Of a stretch of 64,000 nucleotides of DNA, positions 42,269 to 50,331 are shown one piece after another. The stretch spans positions 186,001-250,000 of the forward strand of contig NZ_FXUB01000002.1 in the NCBI RefSeq assembly GCF_900182835.1, written 5' to 3'. This DNA is from Desulfurobacterium pacificum. GTDB lineage: Bacteria > Aquificota > Aquificia > Desulfurobacteriales > Desulfurobacteriaceae. Numbering within the stretch: position 1 is the first letter of the stretch; each line of letters begins with the position of its first letter. The notes beneath the pieces are model-generated. The model did no database searches and was not told the DNA's origin. It worked only from the letters and a program-made list of their open reading frames with translations. A program made the translations under genes and the position numbers.

Positions 42269-43108
42269 ATGAAACTGATAATACCATCACCAGCAAAGAT
42301 TAATCTATCTCTCTGGATAAAAGGCAAAAGAAAAGACGGATATCACGAGCTTATCACCGTAATGCACACTATAAATCTATACGACGTCCTCTACTTTTTA
42401 CCATCAGATAGATTAGAACTTCACATAGAAGGAAACCAAACTCTCCCTTTAGGAAGCAGCAACTTAATAATAAAAGCGTGCAGACTGTTCAGAGAAAAAA
42501 CAGGCATAAACCCTAAAGTTAAAATAAAGTTAGAAAAAAATATACCCATAGGCGCCGGATTAGGTGGCGGAAGTTCAAACGCAGCTAACACCCTTAAAGC
42601 ACTAAACACCCTATACGGCAATCCACTATCTAAAGAAGAATTGTTTGAGCTTGCAGAAAACTTAGGCAGTGACGTTCCGTTTTTTATAAGAGGTGGACTG
42701 GCAATAGCCTGGGGACGCGGTGAGAAACTAAAATTCTACTCCCCTGCTAACTTTAAAATACTACTAATATACCCCTATTTTTCCTGCTCAACTGCAGAAG
42801 TCTATCAGAAACTTCTCCAAATAAAGAGGGAAATATCCGTAGAAGACGCAGAAAGGCTAATAATCTCACCTCTAATAAACGGCAATTTTGAAGAATTAAA
42901 GGAAAATCTCGTGAACGACCTTGAAAAATCCGAAAGTGATTGTGTAAAAAAAGTTTTAAAAATCAAAGAAGAACTCAAAGAATTGGGAATAGAAAAGAGC
43001 TTAATGAGTGGAAGTGGTTCCTGCGTATTCTCCATAGATACAGGAGATTTAAACACAGACCTCTTGAAAAATAAGCATTGGTGGTTTAAATTTCTCTCTG
43101 CAATATAG
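42269..43108 (+). CDS. ispE: 4-diphosphocytidyl-2-C-methyl-D-erythritol kinase
   Basis: GHMP kinase of the MEP isoprenoid pathway, 279 residues. N-terminal PSPAKINLSLWIKGKRKDGYHEL, ATP loop PIGAGLGGGSSNAANTL and C-terminal SLMSGSGSCVFSI are all present. The frame is open to 42209, but those codons overlap the divergent deacetylase gene; the ATG at 42269 matches the family start. The tRNA cluster begins two bases after its stop. Confidence 0.95.
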   Translation: MKLIIPSPAKINLSLWIKGKRKDGYHELITVMHTINLYDVLYFLPSDRLELHIEGNQTLPLGSSNLIIKACRLFREKTGINPKVKIKLEKNIPIGAGLGGGSSNAANTLKALNTLYGNPLSKEELFELAENLGSDVPFFIRGGLAIAWGRGEKLKFYSPANFKILLIYPYFSCSTAEVYQKLLQIKREISVEDAERLIISPLINGNFEELKENLVNDLEKSESDCVKKVLKIKEELKELGIEKSLMSGSGSCVFSIDTGDLNTDLLKNKHWWFKFLSAI

Positions 43109-43109
43109 C

Positions 43110-43184
43110 TGGGGCGTAGCCAAGCGGTAAGGCAGCGGACTTTGGATCCGCCATTCGCAGGTTCGAATCCTGCCGCCCCAGCCA
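43110..43184 (+). tRNA. tRNA-Gln (TTG)
   Basis: 75 bases with encoded CCA. Acceptor TGGGGCG/CGCCCCA, anticodon loop CTTTGGA with anticodon TTG, T-loop GGTTCGAATCC. It begins right after the ispE stop. Confidence 0.97.
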
Positions 43185-43195
43185 TTTATTATTAT

Positions 43196-43272
43196 GGTGG
43201 GAGTAGCTCAGTTGGTGGAGCGCCGGGTTGTGGCCCCGGCGGTCGCGGGTTCAAGTCCCGTCTCCCACCCCA
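43196..43272 (+). tRNA. tRNA-His (GTG)
   Basis: 77 bases with the extra 5' G (G-1) opposite C73, acceptor GTGGGAG/CTCCCAC, anticodon GTG in TTGTGGC, and encoded CCA. Confidence 0.97.
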
Positions 43273-43284
43273 CTAATCCGCCAG

Positions 43285-43370
43285 GCGGGAGTGGCGGAAC
43301 TGGCAGACGCGCTGGACTTAGGATCCAGTGCCCTCGTGGCGTGTGGGTTCGACTCCCACCTCCCGCACCA
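43285..43370 (+). tRNA. tRNA-Leu (TAG)
   Basis: 86 bases with a long variable arm (TGCCCTCGTGGCGT), acceptor GCGGGAG/CTCCCGC, anticodon TAG in CTTAGGA, and encoded CCA. Confidence 0.97.
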
Positions 43371-43376
43371 TAAAGG

Positions 43377-43452
43377 GCGGGCGTAGCTCAGTTGGTAGAG
43401 CACAACCTTGCCAAGGTTGGGGTCGCGGGTTCAAGTCCCGTCGCCCGCTCCA
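43377..43452 (+). tRNA. tRNA-Gly (GCC)
   Basis: 76 bases, acceptor GCGGGCG/CGCCCGC, anticodon GCC in TTGCCAA, and encoded CCA. Confidence 0.97.
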
Positions 43453-43456
43453 TTAA

Positions 43457-43531
43457 GGCGGCGTAGCCAAGTGGTAAGGCAGGGGACTGCAAATCCCTTA
43501 TTCGGCGGTTCGATTCCGCCCGCCGCCTCCA
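43457..43531 (+). tRNA. tRNA-Cys (GCA)
   Basis: 75 bases, acceptor GGCGGCG/CGCCGCC, anticodon GCA in CTGCAAA, and encoded CCA. Last of five tRNAs in a row. Confidence 0.97.
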
Positions 43532-43552
43532 TTAAAATGCCAAGGATAACCA

Positions 43553-44656
43553 ATGAAAGTTCTCTTTTCCTGTGTATCTTTAGGAATAGGGGGAATAGAA
43601 AGGCTCGTTGTAGACTTGTATAAATTCTTAAAATCCAATCCTGATTATGGAATAACACCGGGAATATTAGTATTAAAGAGAAAATCAGGCTTTACTGAAG
43701 AAGTAGAAAATAACTCTGATGTATTTATTCTTTCAAACGAAGATAAAAAAATAAAAACTTCAAGCTTTTCTCTATATCCTAAGTTTAGAAGAATCGTTAA
43801 ATCCTTTAAGCCAGACATCATTCACTTCAACGGATATCCCAGTGAATTTATAGGCAGCCTTTCTTCTTTTAATTTACCTATCAAAAGAATTTCACATATT
43901 CATAATTTTCACTTTATTGGAGGAAAGAAACGAATTTTTAAATATAAACTCCTCAATCCTTTTCTTCACGGATTTATATACGTATCACAAGCTGTTAAAA
44001 ACTCTGTTAACCCGTTATACAATCCCCTAAATAAACCAGCAATAACGCTATACAATTTCATAATTCCTGAAAGAATAAACGAACTTAAAAAAGAGAAACT
44101 GAACAGAAAAGACCTTAATATTCCAGAAAATGCCACAGTAGCCTTATTTGTAGGAAGATTAACGGAAAATAAAAACGTAGAATCTCTGTTGAAAGCAGTA
44201 AAAATAATAAACACTAAACATCAAAACTTTTACTTAATCATAGTAGGAGGCGGAAAATTAGAGAAAAAACTACAGAATTATGCAAGAGCTCAAAAACTTA
44301 ACAACGTTATCTTTACCGGATTTGACCCTAACCCGATAAAATATATGAAAATTAGCGATATTTTCGTTTTACCTTCTAAAGTAGAAGGATTTGGAATAGC
44401 GCACCTGGAAGCAATGTACTGTGGACTACCAGCAGTAATATCAAAAAACGTCCCATCTGCAGAAATAGCCAACCAGTGTTCAGTAATAACAGACACAACA
44501 CCTCAATCTATAGCAAATGGCATCCTTGAACTGATAAAAGACAAAAAATTAAGAGAAAACTTTTCAAAGGAAGCAAAAAAAATAGCGCATCAGTACACAA
44601 TCCAAAACTACGTACTTAAACTACGAGATTTCTATAGTAGTATCAAAACCTCTTAA
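43553..44656 (+). CDS. glycosyltransferase, GT4 family
   Basis: 367 residues of GT-B fold. N-terminal CVSLGIGGIERLVVDLYKFL, C-terminal ALFVGRLTENKNVESLLKAV and ISDIFVLPSKVEGFGIAHLEAMYCGLPAVIS (donor site with the EGFGIAHLE pattern). It starts 22 bases after tRNA-Cys and could be read from the tRNA transcript. Coding sequence looks more A+T-rich than its neighbours, so it may be a later insertion at the tRNA cluster, but no flanking repeat or integrase is present. It overlaps the convergent EAL gene by 36 bases. Confidence 0.87.
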   Translation: MKVLFSCVSLGIGGIERLVVDLYKFLKSNPDYGITPGILVLKRKSGFTEEVENNSDVFILSNEDKKIKTSSFSLYPKFRRIVKSFKPDIIHFNGYPSEFIGSLSSFNLPIKRISHIHNFHFIGGKKRIFKYKLLNPFLHGFIYVSQAVKNSVNPLYNPLNKPAITLYNFIIPERINELKKEKLNRKDLNIPENATVALFVGRLTENKNVESLLKAVKIINTKHQNFYLIIVGGGKLEKKLQNYARAQKLNNVIFTGFDPNPIKYMKISDIFVLPSKVEGFGIAHLEAMYCGLPAVISKNVPSAEIANQCSVITDTTPQSIANGILELIKDKKLRENFSKEAKKIAHQYTIQNYVLKLRDFYSSIKTS

Positions 44657-46639
44657 ACATAATTCCTTCATTTCCTCAAATGGAACAGCTCTGGAGAAAA
44701 AGAATCCCTGAACGTAATCAACACCTATACGTTTAACTATCATAAACTGCTTCCTGGTCTCTACACCTTCCGCCACTACATCACAACCAATATCATGACA
44801 CATCTTAGTAACGTGTTTACAAACAGCTAACCCCCTTGGAGTATCCACTATATCAATTAACGATTTATCAAGTTTTATCTCATCAATATCAAACTTAGTA
44901 ATAATTTCAAAGCTGGAATAACCTGTTCCAAAATCATCTATGGAAATTTTAAAACCTGCATCTTTAAGACTTTTAACGTTTTCCTCAGCAATAGAACCAT
45001 AAAGAAAACTTCTCTCAACTATCTCAAACACAACGTTTTTTCCTTCTAAAATAGAAACCACTCTCCTTATGGCATCCTTGTTCCTAATAGTATCTGGATG
45101 TAAATTAACGCTAATTTCAAGGTTCAAACCTTCTCTTTCCAAGGTTTCAATATCCTTCTTTACTTGCTTACAAACCCAGACATCTACAATAGGAGCAAGT
45201 CCAGCTTGCTCAATCATACATAAAAAAACCGGACCTACCCATCTATTTCCCTGTCTAAACCTTAACAACGCCTCAAACTTACTACAACTACCTTCCCTAA
45301 CGTCAACTTTTGGTTGGTAAAAAATCCTCAACGTCTCCGCATTCAAAGAACGAACCAACTCATTAAGTCTTGACTGGGCTAAAATAATTTCCCTCTGCGC
45401 CTTATAAGCTAAAATACCTTCCTGAGACTGAATCTCCTCCCCAATTTCAAGATTCTTCTCTAATACCTTTTTGCTTGAAAGGAGAAAAACTTGCTCTGAA
45501 AACTTCTTAGCAAAACGGTAATAAACAACGGAATCAAAACAAACAAGCAAAACCTGAAAAGCAACCACTCCTAAATTTCCACCAGTCTTCAGATATGCAT
45601 CCAGAAAGGGCGGCGTTGTCCATACAACCGTAAAATTGGTAAAGTGAACAGGAAAAATGGACAAAAACGCATATGCAGCAAAAAGGTTAAAAAGAGGAAG
45701 AAAAATAAAAGGAATCAAAAAGAAACGATTTAAAACGATAACAGAGTAAATAAGCAACGTATTTATGTTAAAAAACGTAAACGGGAAGGAAACTCTAACT
45801 ATCGTTCTAAAAGGTTTATCCCTCAATGCAAATAAAAAAGCAATAGCCATAGGAAGCCCTAAACCATCCCCTCCCACATTTACAAACATCCTATGAAACT
45901 CTATAGCCTTCAAACCAGGAAAAATCTCTTTTAAAAACGGCTCCGCTCCAAAAATAGAGAAAGCTATATGACTACCGTGAATTCCAAAAAACCAGAAAAA
46001 CTGGATTACGAAATCCCTAAAGGCTAACAGGAGAACAGAAGGAACCTTTTCTATCCAGCTCCCGTTACGGATAAAGCTTTCCACCGAATTAATATAAAAG
46101 CTCAAAGGAAGATATAAAATCAGCGAAACGGCAAATGCACCAACAAAAACAAGCAAATAGTTAACAAGTCTGTAGATATGAAAATTTCCATCTTCTTCTT
46201 TCAATCTTAGGGAAAGATAAGGATACAATTTTTTAAGGAAGTAGGTGGATATAAACGGAACTATCAAAACTCCCGGAGTAGCTCCTTTGGGAAGTATAAA
46301 CTGGTTAGTAGCCTCAACAGTCCAAACGGTAAGTAGAACGGCAAGAGAGAGAAAAACCGCCATTATCTGACTAACCTTAAGCCTAACAGCAAAGAAGTAG
46401 CTGATAGAAGCAGCTATAGCTACAGGTAGAAACCTCTCCAAAACGTCAGAAAGAGTACTGAGCAGACGAATTTCTATCCCGAAATAGTCCAGAAGGAAAT
46501 AAGCAAAGAATATCACGTAAGTAAGCAAAATGTAAGGAACAACTGCAGTGAAAGCTTCCTGAAGAGTTATAACAAACCTCAAAATCCTCTCATCTTCTAA
46601 AACCTTTTTAACAAACAGCTGCAAGGAAATTCCCCTCAC
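44621..46639 (-). CDS. membrane c-di-GMP phosphodiesterase: PTS EIIC-like domain fused to EAL
   Basis: 672 residues. The first ~400 form a PTS EIIC-like sugar-binding membrane domain (about ten helices, with FGIHGSHIAF and FVNVGGDGLGLPMAIAF typical of the cellobiose/lactose EIIC fold). The last ~240 are an EAL domain with intact motifs: KFEALLRF, ISVNLHP, FEIVE, ISIDDFGTGYSS, IKLDKSLI, VVAEGVET and VQGFFFS. Hydrolysis of c-di-GMP controlled by a sugar-like ligand is the simplest reading. No EIIA/EIIB genes are nearby. The GTG at 46639 lacks a ribosome binding site; a TTG at 46624 has GAGGGGA and may be the true start. Confidence 0.88.
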   Translation of the reverse strand: MRGISLQLFVKKVLEDERILRFVITLQEAFTAVVPYILLTYVIFFAYFLLDYFGIEIRLLSTLSDVLERFLPVAIAASISYFFAVRLKVSQIMAVFLSLAVLLTVWTVEATNQFILPKGATPGVLIVPFISTYFLKKLYPYLSLRLKEEDGNFHIYRLVNYLLVFVGAFAVSLILYLPLSFYINSVESFIRNGSWIEKVPSVLLLAFRDFVIQFFWFFGIHGSHIAFSIFGAEPFLKEIFPGLKAIEFHRMFVNVGGDGLGLPMAIAFLFALRDKPFRTIVRVSFPFTFFNINTLLIYSVIVLNRFFLIPFIFLPLFNLFAAYAFLSIFPVHFTNFTVVWTTPPFLDAYLKTGGNLGVVAFQVLLVCFDSVVYYRFAKKFSEQVFLLSSKKVLEKNLEIGEEIQSQEGILAYKAQREIILAQSRLNELVRSLNAETLRIFYQPKVDVREGSCSKFEALLRFRQGNRWVGPVFLCMIEQAGLAPIVDVWVCKQVKKDIETLEREGLNLEISVNLHPDTIRNKDAIRRVVSILEGKNVVFEIVERSFLYGSIAEENVKSLKDAGFKISIDDFGTGYSSFEIITKFDIDEIKLDKSLIDIVDTPRGLAVCKHVTKMCHDIGCDVVAEGVETRKQFMIVKRIGVDYVQGFFFSRAVPFEEMKELCLRGFDTTIEIS

Positions 46640-46761
46640 TTTATAATGTTAATACGTTTTAAATTAGCGCTTAAAATATTGTATCAATATAATCCTTTTC
46701 AAGCCGATTTTCCCACGAGAACTTTTCAGGTAGAATTAGCAAAAAAACGCAGAGGTAAGTT

Positions 46762-47652
46762 ATGAAATTTACAGTTTCCGTTCCAGCCTCCACAAGTAAC
46801 TTAGGAGCAGGATTTGATGCGTTAGGTTTAGCTTTAAAACTTTACAACGATTTTATAGTAGAACCAGCAGACTTCTACTCAGCAGAAATTAAAGGGGAAG
46901 GAGAAGAGGAACTACCAACTGACGAAAAGAACCTGTTCATAAGAGCTTACAGAAGTACGATGGAATATTTAGGAAAAAACCAACCTATAAAAGTAAAACA
47001 GATAAACAGAATTCCTTTAGGAAGAGGGTTGGGAAGTTCCGCAACGGCAATCGTAGGCGGTATCTTAGCAGCTCAAAAGATAAGTGGAAAGGAGCTCTCA
47101 CTACCAGAAGTCATAGACATAGCTTTTAAGTTTGAACCCCACCCTGACAACGTTCTACCGGCATATACAGGCGGATTTGTAGTAGCAGCCACCAACGGCG
47201 ATTTAACATATCTTAAATTGGATTGGCCCAAAGAATTAAAAATAATAATAGTTGTACCTGAGCTATTCCTTTCAACGGAAGAATCCCGTTCGGTTCTTCC
47301 AGAAACGTATCCAAGAAAAGACGTAATTTTCAACATTCAAAGAGTTGCACTACTCTTAGGAGCGCTCCAGAAGAAAGACTACTCACTACTAAAAGAAGCC
47401 GTTAAGGACAGAATACATCAACCCTATAGATGTGACCTGATTCCTTCCTTCTGGGAAGTACTATCAGAAGGGTACAGAGCAGGTGCGTACGCCGTCTATC
47501 TATCCGGAGCTGGCAGCTGCATAGGTGCAATAGCAGATAAAAACTTTGATGAAATAGGAAAGGCTATGACAAGCGTCTTTGACGCTTTAGGAATAGAATC
47601 CAGATACATGGTCTTAGATGTAGATGAAAACGGAGCGGAGATAAAAGAGTGA
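46762..47652 (+). CDS. thrB: homoserine kinase
   Basis: GHMP kinase that phosphorylates homoserine on the way to threonine, 296 residues. VSVPASTSNLGAGFDALGLAL, the ATP loop IPLGRGLGSSATAIVGG, KFEPHPDNVLPAYTGGF and the C-terminal YLSGAGSCIGAI are all typical. ATG with AGAGGTAAG upstream. It overlaps the next gene by four bases. Confidence 0.95.
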   Translation: MKFTVSVPASTSNLGAGFDALGLALKLYNDFIVEPADFYSAEIKGEGEEELPTDEKNLFIRAYRSTMEYLGKNQPIKVKQINRIPLGRGLGSSATAIVGGILAAQKISGKELSLPEVIDIAFKFEPHPDNVLPAYTGGFVVAATNGDLTYLKLDWPKELKIIIVVPELFLSTEESRSVLPETYPRKDVIFNIQRVALLLGALQKKDYSLLKEAVKDRIHQPYRCDLIPSFWEVLSEGYRAGAYAVYLSGAGSCIGAIADKNFDEIGKAMTSVFDALGIESRYMVLDVDENGAEIKE

Positions 47653-48740
47653 AAATCCTCCACATCAACACCGAAAAAGGCTGGAGAGGAGGAGAACAAC
47701 AACTATTCTACTTAGCAAAAGGTCTAATAGAGAGAGGAATTGATACGGCAGTTGCCTGCAGAAAAGGAGAAGAATTAGAAAGGAGATGTAAAGAGGAAGG
47801 AATTCCTACAGTTCCTCTAAAAGGAAACCAGACTACAGACATACTAAGATTAGGAATTATCGGAAAAAAGTTTGACGTAATACACGCCCATTCAGCAAAA
47901 GCCCACACTTTAGCCGCTTTTTCAAAGCCATTTCACAAGAAAAAAGTGGTATATACAAGAAGAGTAAGTTTTCCTCCAAAAAGAGACCCCCTTACAAAAT
48001 ACAAGTATAAACTTACAGACATCACTATCTGCGTCTCACAAAAAGTTGAAAGAGTAATAAAAGAACAATTAACTAACCTAAAAACGAAAGTCATACATTC
48101 AGTAACATCCACAGAAATAGAAAGAAACGTAGACAATAACGTTGTAAACTCTTTCCGAAATAAGTACAAAGGCAAAACTATCATCGGTACCGCCGCCGCC
48201 CTCACTCCCGAAAAAAATATTCCAAACTTCATAGAAGCAGCAAAAATCGTTACAGAAAAAAGGAAAGATGTCATTTTTGTAGTGTTCGGTGAAGGACACC
48301 TAAAAGGTGAACTGGAAAACTTAGTCAAAAAATTGGGTTTACAAAACAACTTTTTCTTTGAAGGATTCAAAAGAGACATAAACAACTACATAAAAGCGTT
48401 AGACGTTTTCGTCCTACCTTCAGATAATGAAGGCTTCAGCGGTTCAATTCTAAACGCAATGCTACTAAAGGTCCCCGTAATAGCAACAGACGCCGGCGGC
48501 GCAAAAGAAATTGTAGAAAACGAAAGAACCGGTCTTTTAGTTCCGCGCCGTAATCCTGTAAAATTGGCGCACGCAATTTTAAGGCTTTTAGACGATAAAG
48601 AACTCAAAAGCAAAATAGTTTCAAACGCTTACCAAAAGGTTGTGGATAACTTCACAGTTGATAGAATGGTAGATGCATACATCAAGGTGTATGGGGAGGT
48701 AGTAGGTGATAGAAGCATTGTGGGAGAAGTGCTTAAATGA
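47649..48740 (+). CDS. glycosyltransferase, GT4 family
   Basis: 363 residues, GTG start overlapping thrB. N-terminal ILHINTEKGWRGGEQQLFYLAKGL (a nucleotide-sugar fold start seen in lipid-sugar transferases), FDVIHAHSAKAHTLA, then the donor domain with IGTAAALTPEKNIPNFIEAA and LDVFVLPSDNEGFSGSILNAMLLKVPVIATDAGG. It overlaps dnaA by 35 bases. Acceptor unknown; probably envelope glycans. Confidence 0.88.
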   Translation: MKILHINTEKGWRGGEQQLFYLAKGLIERGIDTAVACRKGEELERRCKEEGIPTVPLKGNQTTDILRLGIIGKKFDVIHAHSAKAHTLAAFSKPFHKKKVVYTRRVSFPPKRDPLTKYKYKLTDITICVSQKVERVIKEQLTNLKTKVIHSVTSTEIERNVDNNVVNSFRNKYKGKTIIGTAAALTPEKNIPNFIEAAKIVTEKRKDVIFVVFGEGHLKGELENLVKKLGLQNNFFFEGFKRDINNYIKALDVFVLPSDNEGFSGSILNAMLLKVPVIATDAGGAKEIVENERTGLLVPRRNPVKLAHAILRLLDDKELKSKIVSNAYQKVVDNFTVDRMVDAYIKVYGEVVGDRSIVGEVLK

Positions 48741-50061
48741 AATCAAAAAAGAAATCAAACCCCAGCTATTCAAAACCTGGTTTCAGGACTTAAAAGTTGT
48801 CTCTCTTGAATCAAACACCCTTAAACTTAAAGCAAAAGATAGAATCGTAAAGGAATACCTTGAAAAGCACTACCTCCCCCTCATAAAAGAGATAGCAGCA
48901 AAAGAGTTTAGAAAATACGTTGACGTTGAAATCCTACTACCGGAAGAAGCTCACAAACCCTTACAACCAGAACTTAACCTTTTTAAAGGCTTACCGAAAA
49001 AGAAAGAAATAGAAAGTAACCTCAATCCACGATACACCTTTGAAAACTTTGTAGTTGGTTCCAGCAACCAGTTTGCTCACGCAGCAGCTATGGCTGTAGC
49101 AGAAAACCCTGGAAGGTCCTACAACCCTCTGTTTATTTACGGAGGCGTGGGACTTGGAAAAACACACCTTATGCAGGCAATTGGAAACTTCATAAAAAGA
49201 ATGATGCCATCAAAAACCGTAGTTTACGTAACTACAGAAAGCTTCATGAACGAACTCATAGATGCCTTAAGAAACGACAGAATGGTTCAATTCAGAGAGA
49301 AATACAGAACCGTTGACGTTCTTTTGGTAGACGATATTCAATTCATAAGCGGCAAAGACAGAACGCAGATTGAGTTTTTCCACACGTTCAACGCCCTATA
49401 CGATGCAGGAAAACAGATAGTTTTAACCAGCGATAGACCCCCAAAAGACATTCCAACGTTAACAGACAGGCTCAGAAGTAGGTTTGAATGGGGACTTATA
49501 GCAGACATTCAACCGCCGGACTTTGAAACGAGAATAGCTATTTTGAGAAGGAAGGCTGAAGCTGAAGGGATAGACGTAGATGATAACGTTCTAAAACTCA
49601 TAGCCACAATTATTAAATCCAACATAAGACAGCTTGAAGGTGCACTTATAAAGCTAAAGGCAAAAGCAAGTTTGGAAGGAAGACCAATAGACGAAGAGTT
49701 AGTTAGAGATATGTTCAGCATAGACAGCTCTGTTAAAGTGGAAAATCCCACCCGCTCCGACCTCCCAATAGATGAAATAAAAGAATTAGTCTGCAAGAAG
49801 TTTGACGTTACCATAGAACAGATAGAAAGTTCTTCACGAAAAAAGCAGATAGCGTTAGCCCGCCAGGTAGCTATGTATTTAGCAAGAAAAGTCGGTAACT
49901 ACTCGTTCCCAAAAATCGCTGCAGCGTTCAACAGAAACGACCACACAACTGTAATGCACGCCGTTTCAAAAATTGAAGACCTGAGAGAAACAAACCAGGA
50001 ACTGAACCAGATAATCCTTGAGCTTGAAGAGCGGCTAAACGCCATTATTTCAAGAACCTAA
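48706..50061 (+). CDS. dnaA: chromosomal replication initiator DnaA
   Basis: Origin-binding AAA+ ATPase, 451 residues. Domain I (1-80, ALWEKCLNEIKKEIKPQLFKTWF), a short linker, domain III with Walker A GGVGLGKTHLMQ and Walker B VDVLLVDDIQFISGKDRTQ, and domain IV with the DnaA-box-binding signature NRNDHTTVMHAV. GTG start inside the glycosyltransferase gene. It lies directly left of the origin and is transcribed towards it, thus against the leftward fork. Confidence 0.97.
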   Translation: MIEALWEKCLNEIKKEIKPQLFKTWFQDLKVVSLESNTLKLKAKDRIVKEYLEKHYLPLIKEIAAKEFRKYVDVEILLPEEAHKPLQPELNLFKGLPKKKEIESNLNPRYTFENFVVGSSNQFAHAAAMAVAENPGRSYNPLFIYGGVGLGKTHLMQAIGNFIKRMMPSKTVVYVTTESFMNELIDALRNDRMVQFREKYRTVDVLLVDDIQFISGKDRTQIEFFHTFNALYDAGKQIVLTSDRPPKDIPTLTDRLRSRFEWGLIADIQPPDFETRIAILRRKAEAEGIDVDDNVLKLIATIIKSNIRQLEGALIKLKAKASLEGRPIDEELVRDMFSIDSSVKVENPTRSDLPIDEIKELVCKKFDVTIEQIESSSRKKQIALARQVAMYLARKVGNYSFPKIAAAFNRNDHTTVMHAVSKIEDLRETNQELNQIILELEERLNAIISRT

Positions 50062-50331
50062 ACTACTTATCCACAGGTGTTGTGGATAACTCTTGTGGAT
50101 AACGTTGTGGAAAAGTTTTATAGATGTGGAAAACAAAAATTGCTCGTAAATTATCCACAGATACCGTACTGAATTGTGGAAAACTTAGTACTTATCCACA
50201 TACTTATCCACACCCTTTTCCACACACCTCAAAAAAATTTTTATAGAATTAAACGACTTAAAAGCTTTTGCACAAATTTGATGCATTTTACTATTACTAC
50301 TAATTAAACTGGTTTAACTTGGAGGTACAAA
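50062..50331. other. oriC: chromosomal origin of replication (oriC)
   Basis: The 270 bases between dnaA and dnaN contain ten DnaA boxes. Six are perfect TTATCCACA: + at 50067, 50151, 50192 and 50204; - at 50081 and 50094. Four are TTTTCCACA: - at 50106, 50125 and 50175; + at 50216. The right part (50225-50320) is A+T-rich and contains an A7T5 tract and DnaA-trio-like repeats, the likely unwinding element. The change in strand composition on either side supports this as the active origin. Confidence 0.93.
50266..50302 (+). promoter_or_regulatory. weak DnaA box plus DnaA-trio-like repeats (unwinding site)
   Basis: A one-mismatch box TTTTGCACA (50266-50274) is followed 13 bases later by five trinucleotides which on the minus strand read TAG TAG TAA TAG TAA (50302-50288). 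This matches the DnaA-trio pattern on which DnaA is thought to load onto single-stranded DNA in Bacillus, in the same orientation relative to the box. Confidence 0.65.

Noticed and set aside
43110-43658. Frames overlapping the tRNA cluster (for example on the minus strand at 43431-43658)
   Set aside because: They read through tRNA genes; the tRNA folds, anticodons and encoded CCA ends are unambiguous.
43553-44656. Genomic island at the tRNA cluster
   Set aside because: Only one somewhat A+T-rich glycosyltransferase is present, with no integrase, attachment repeat or tRNA fragment duplication.
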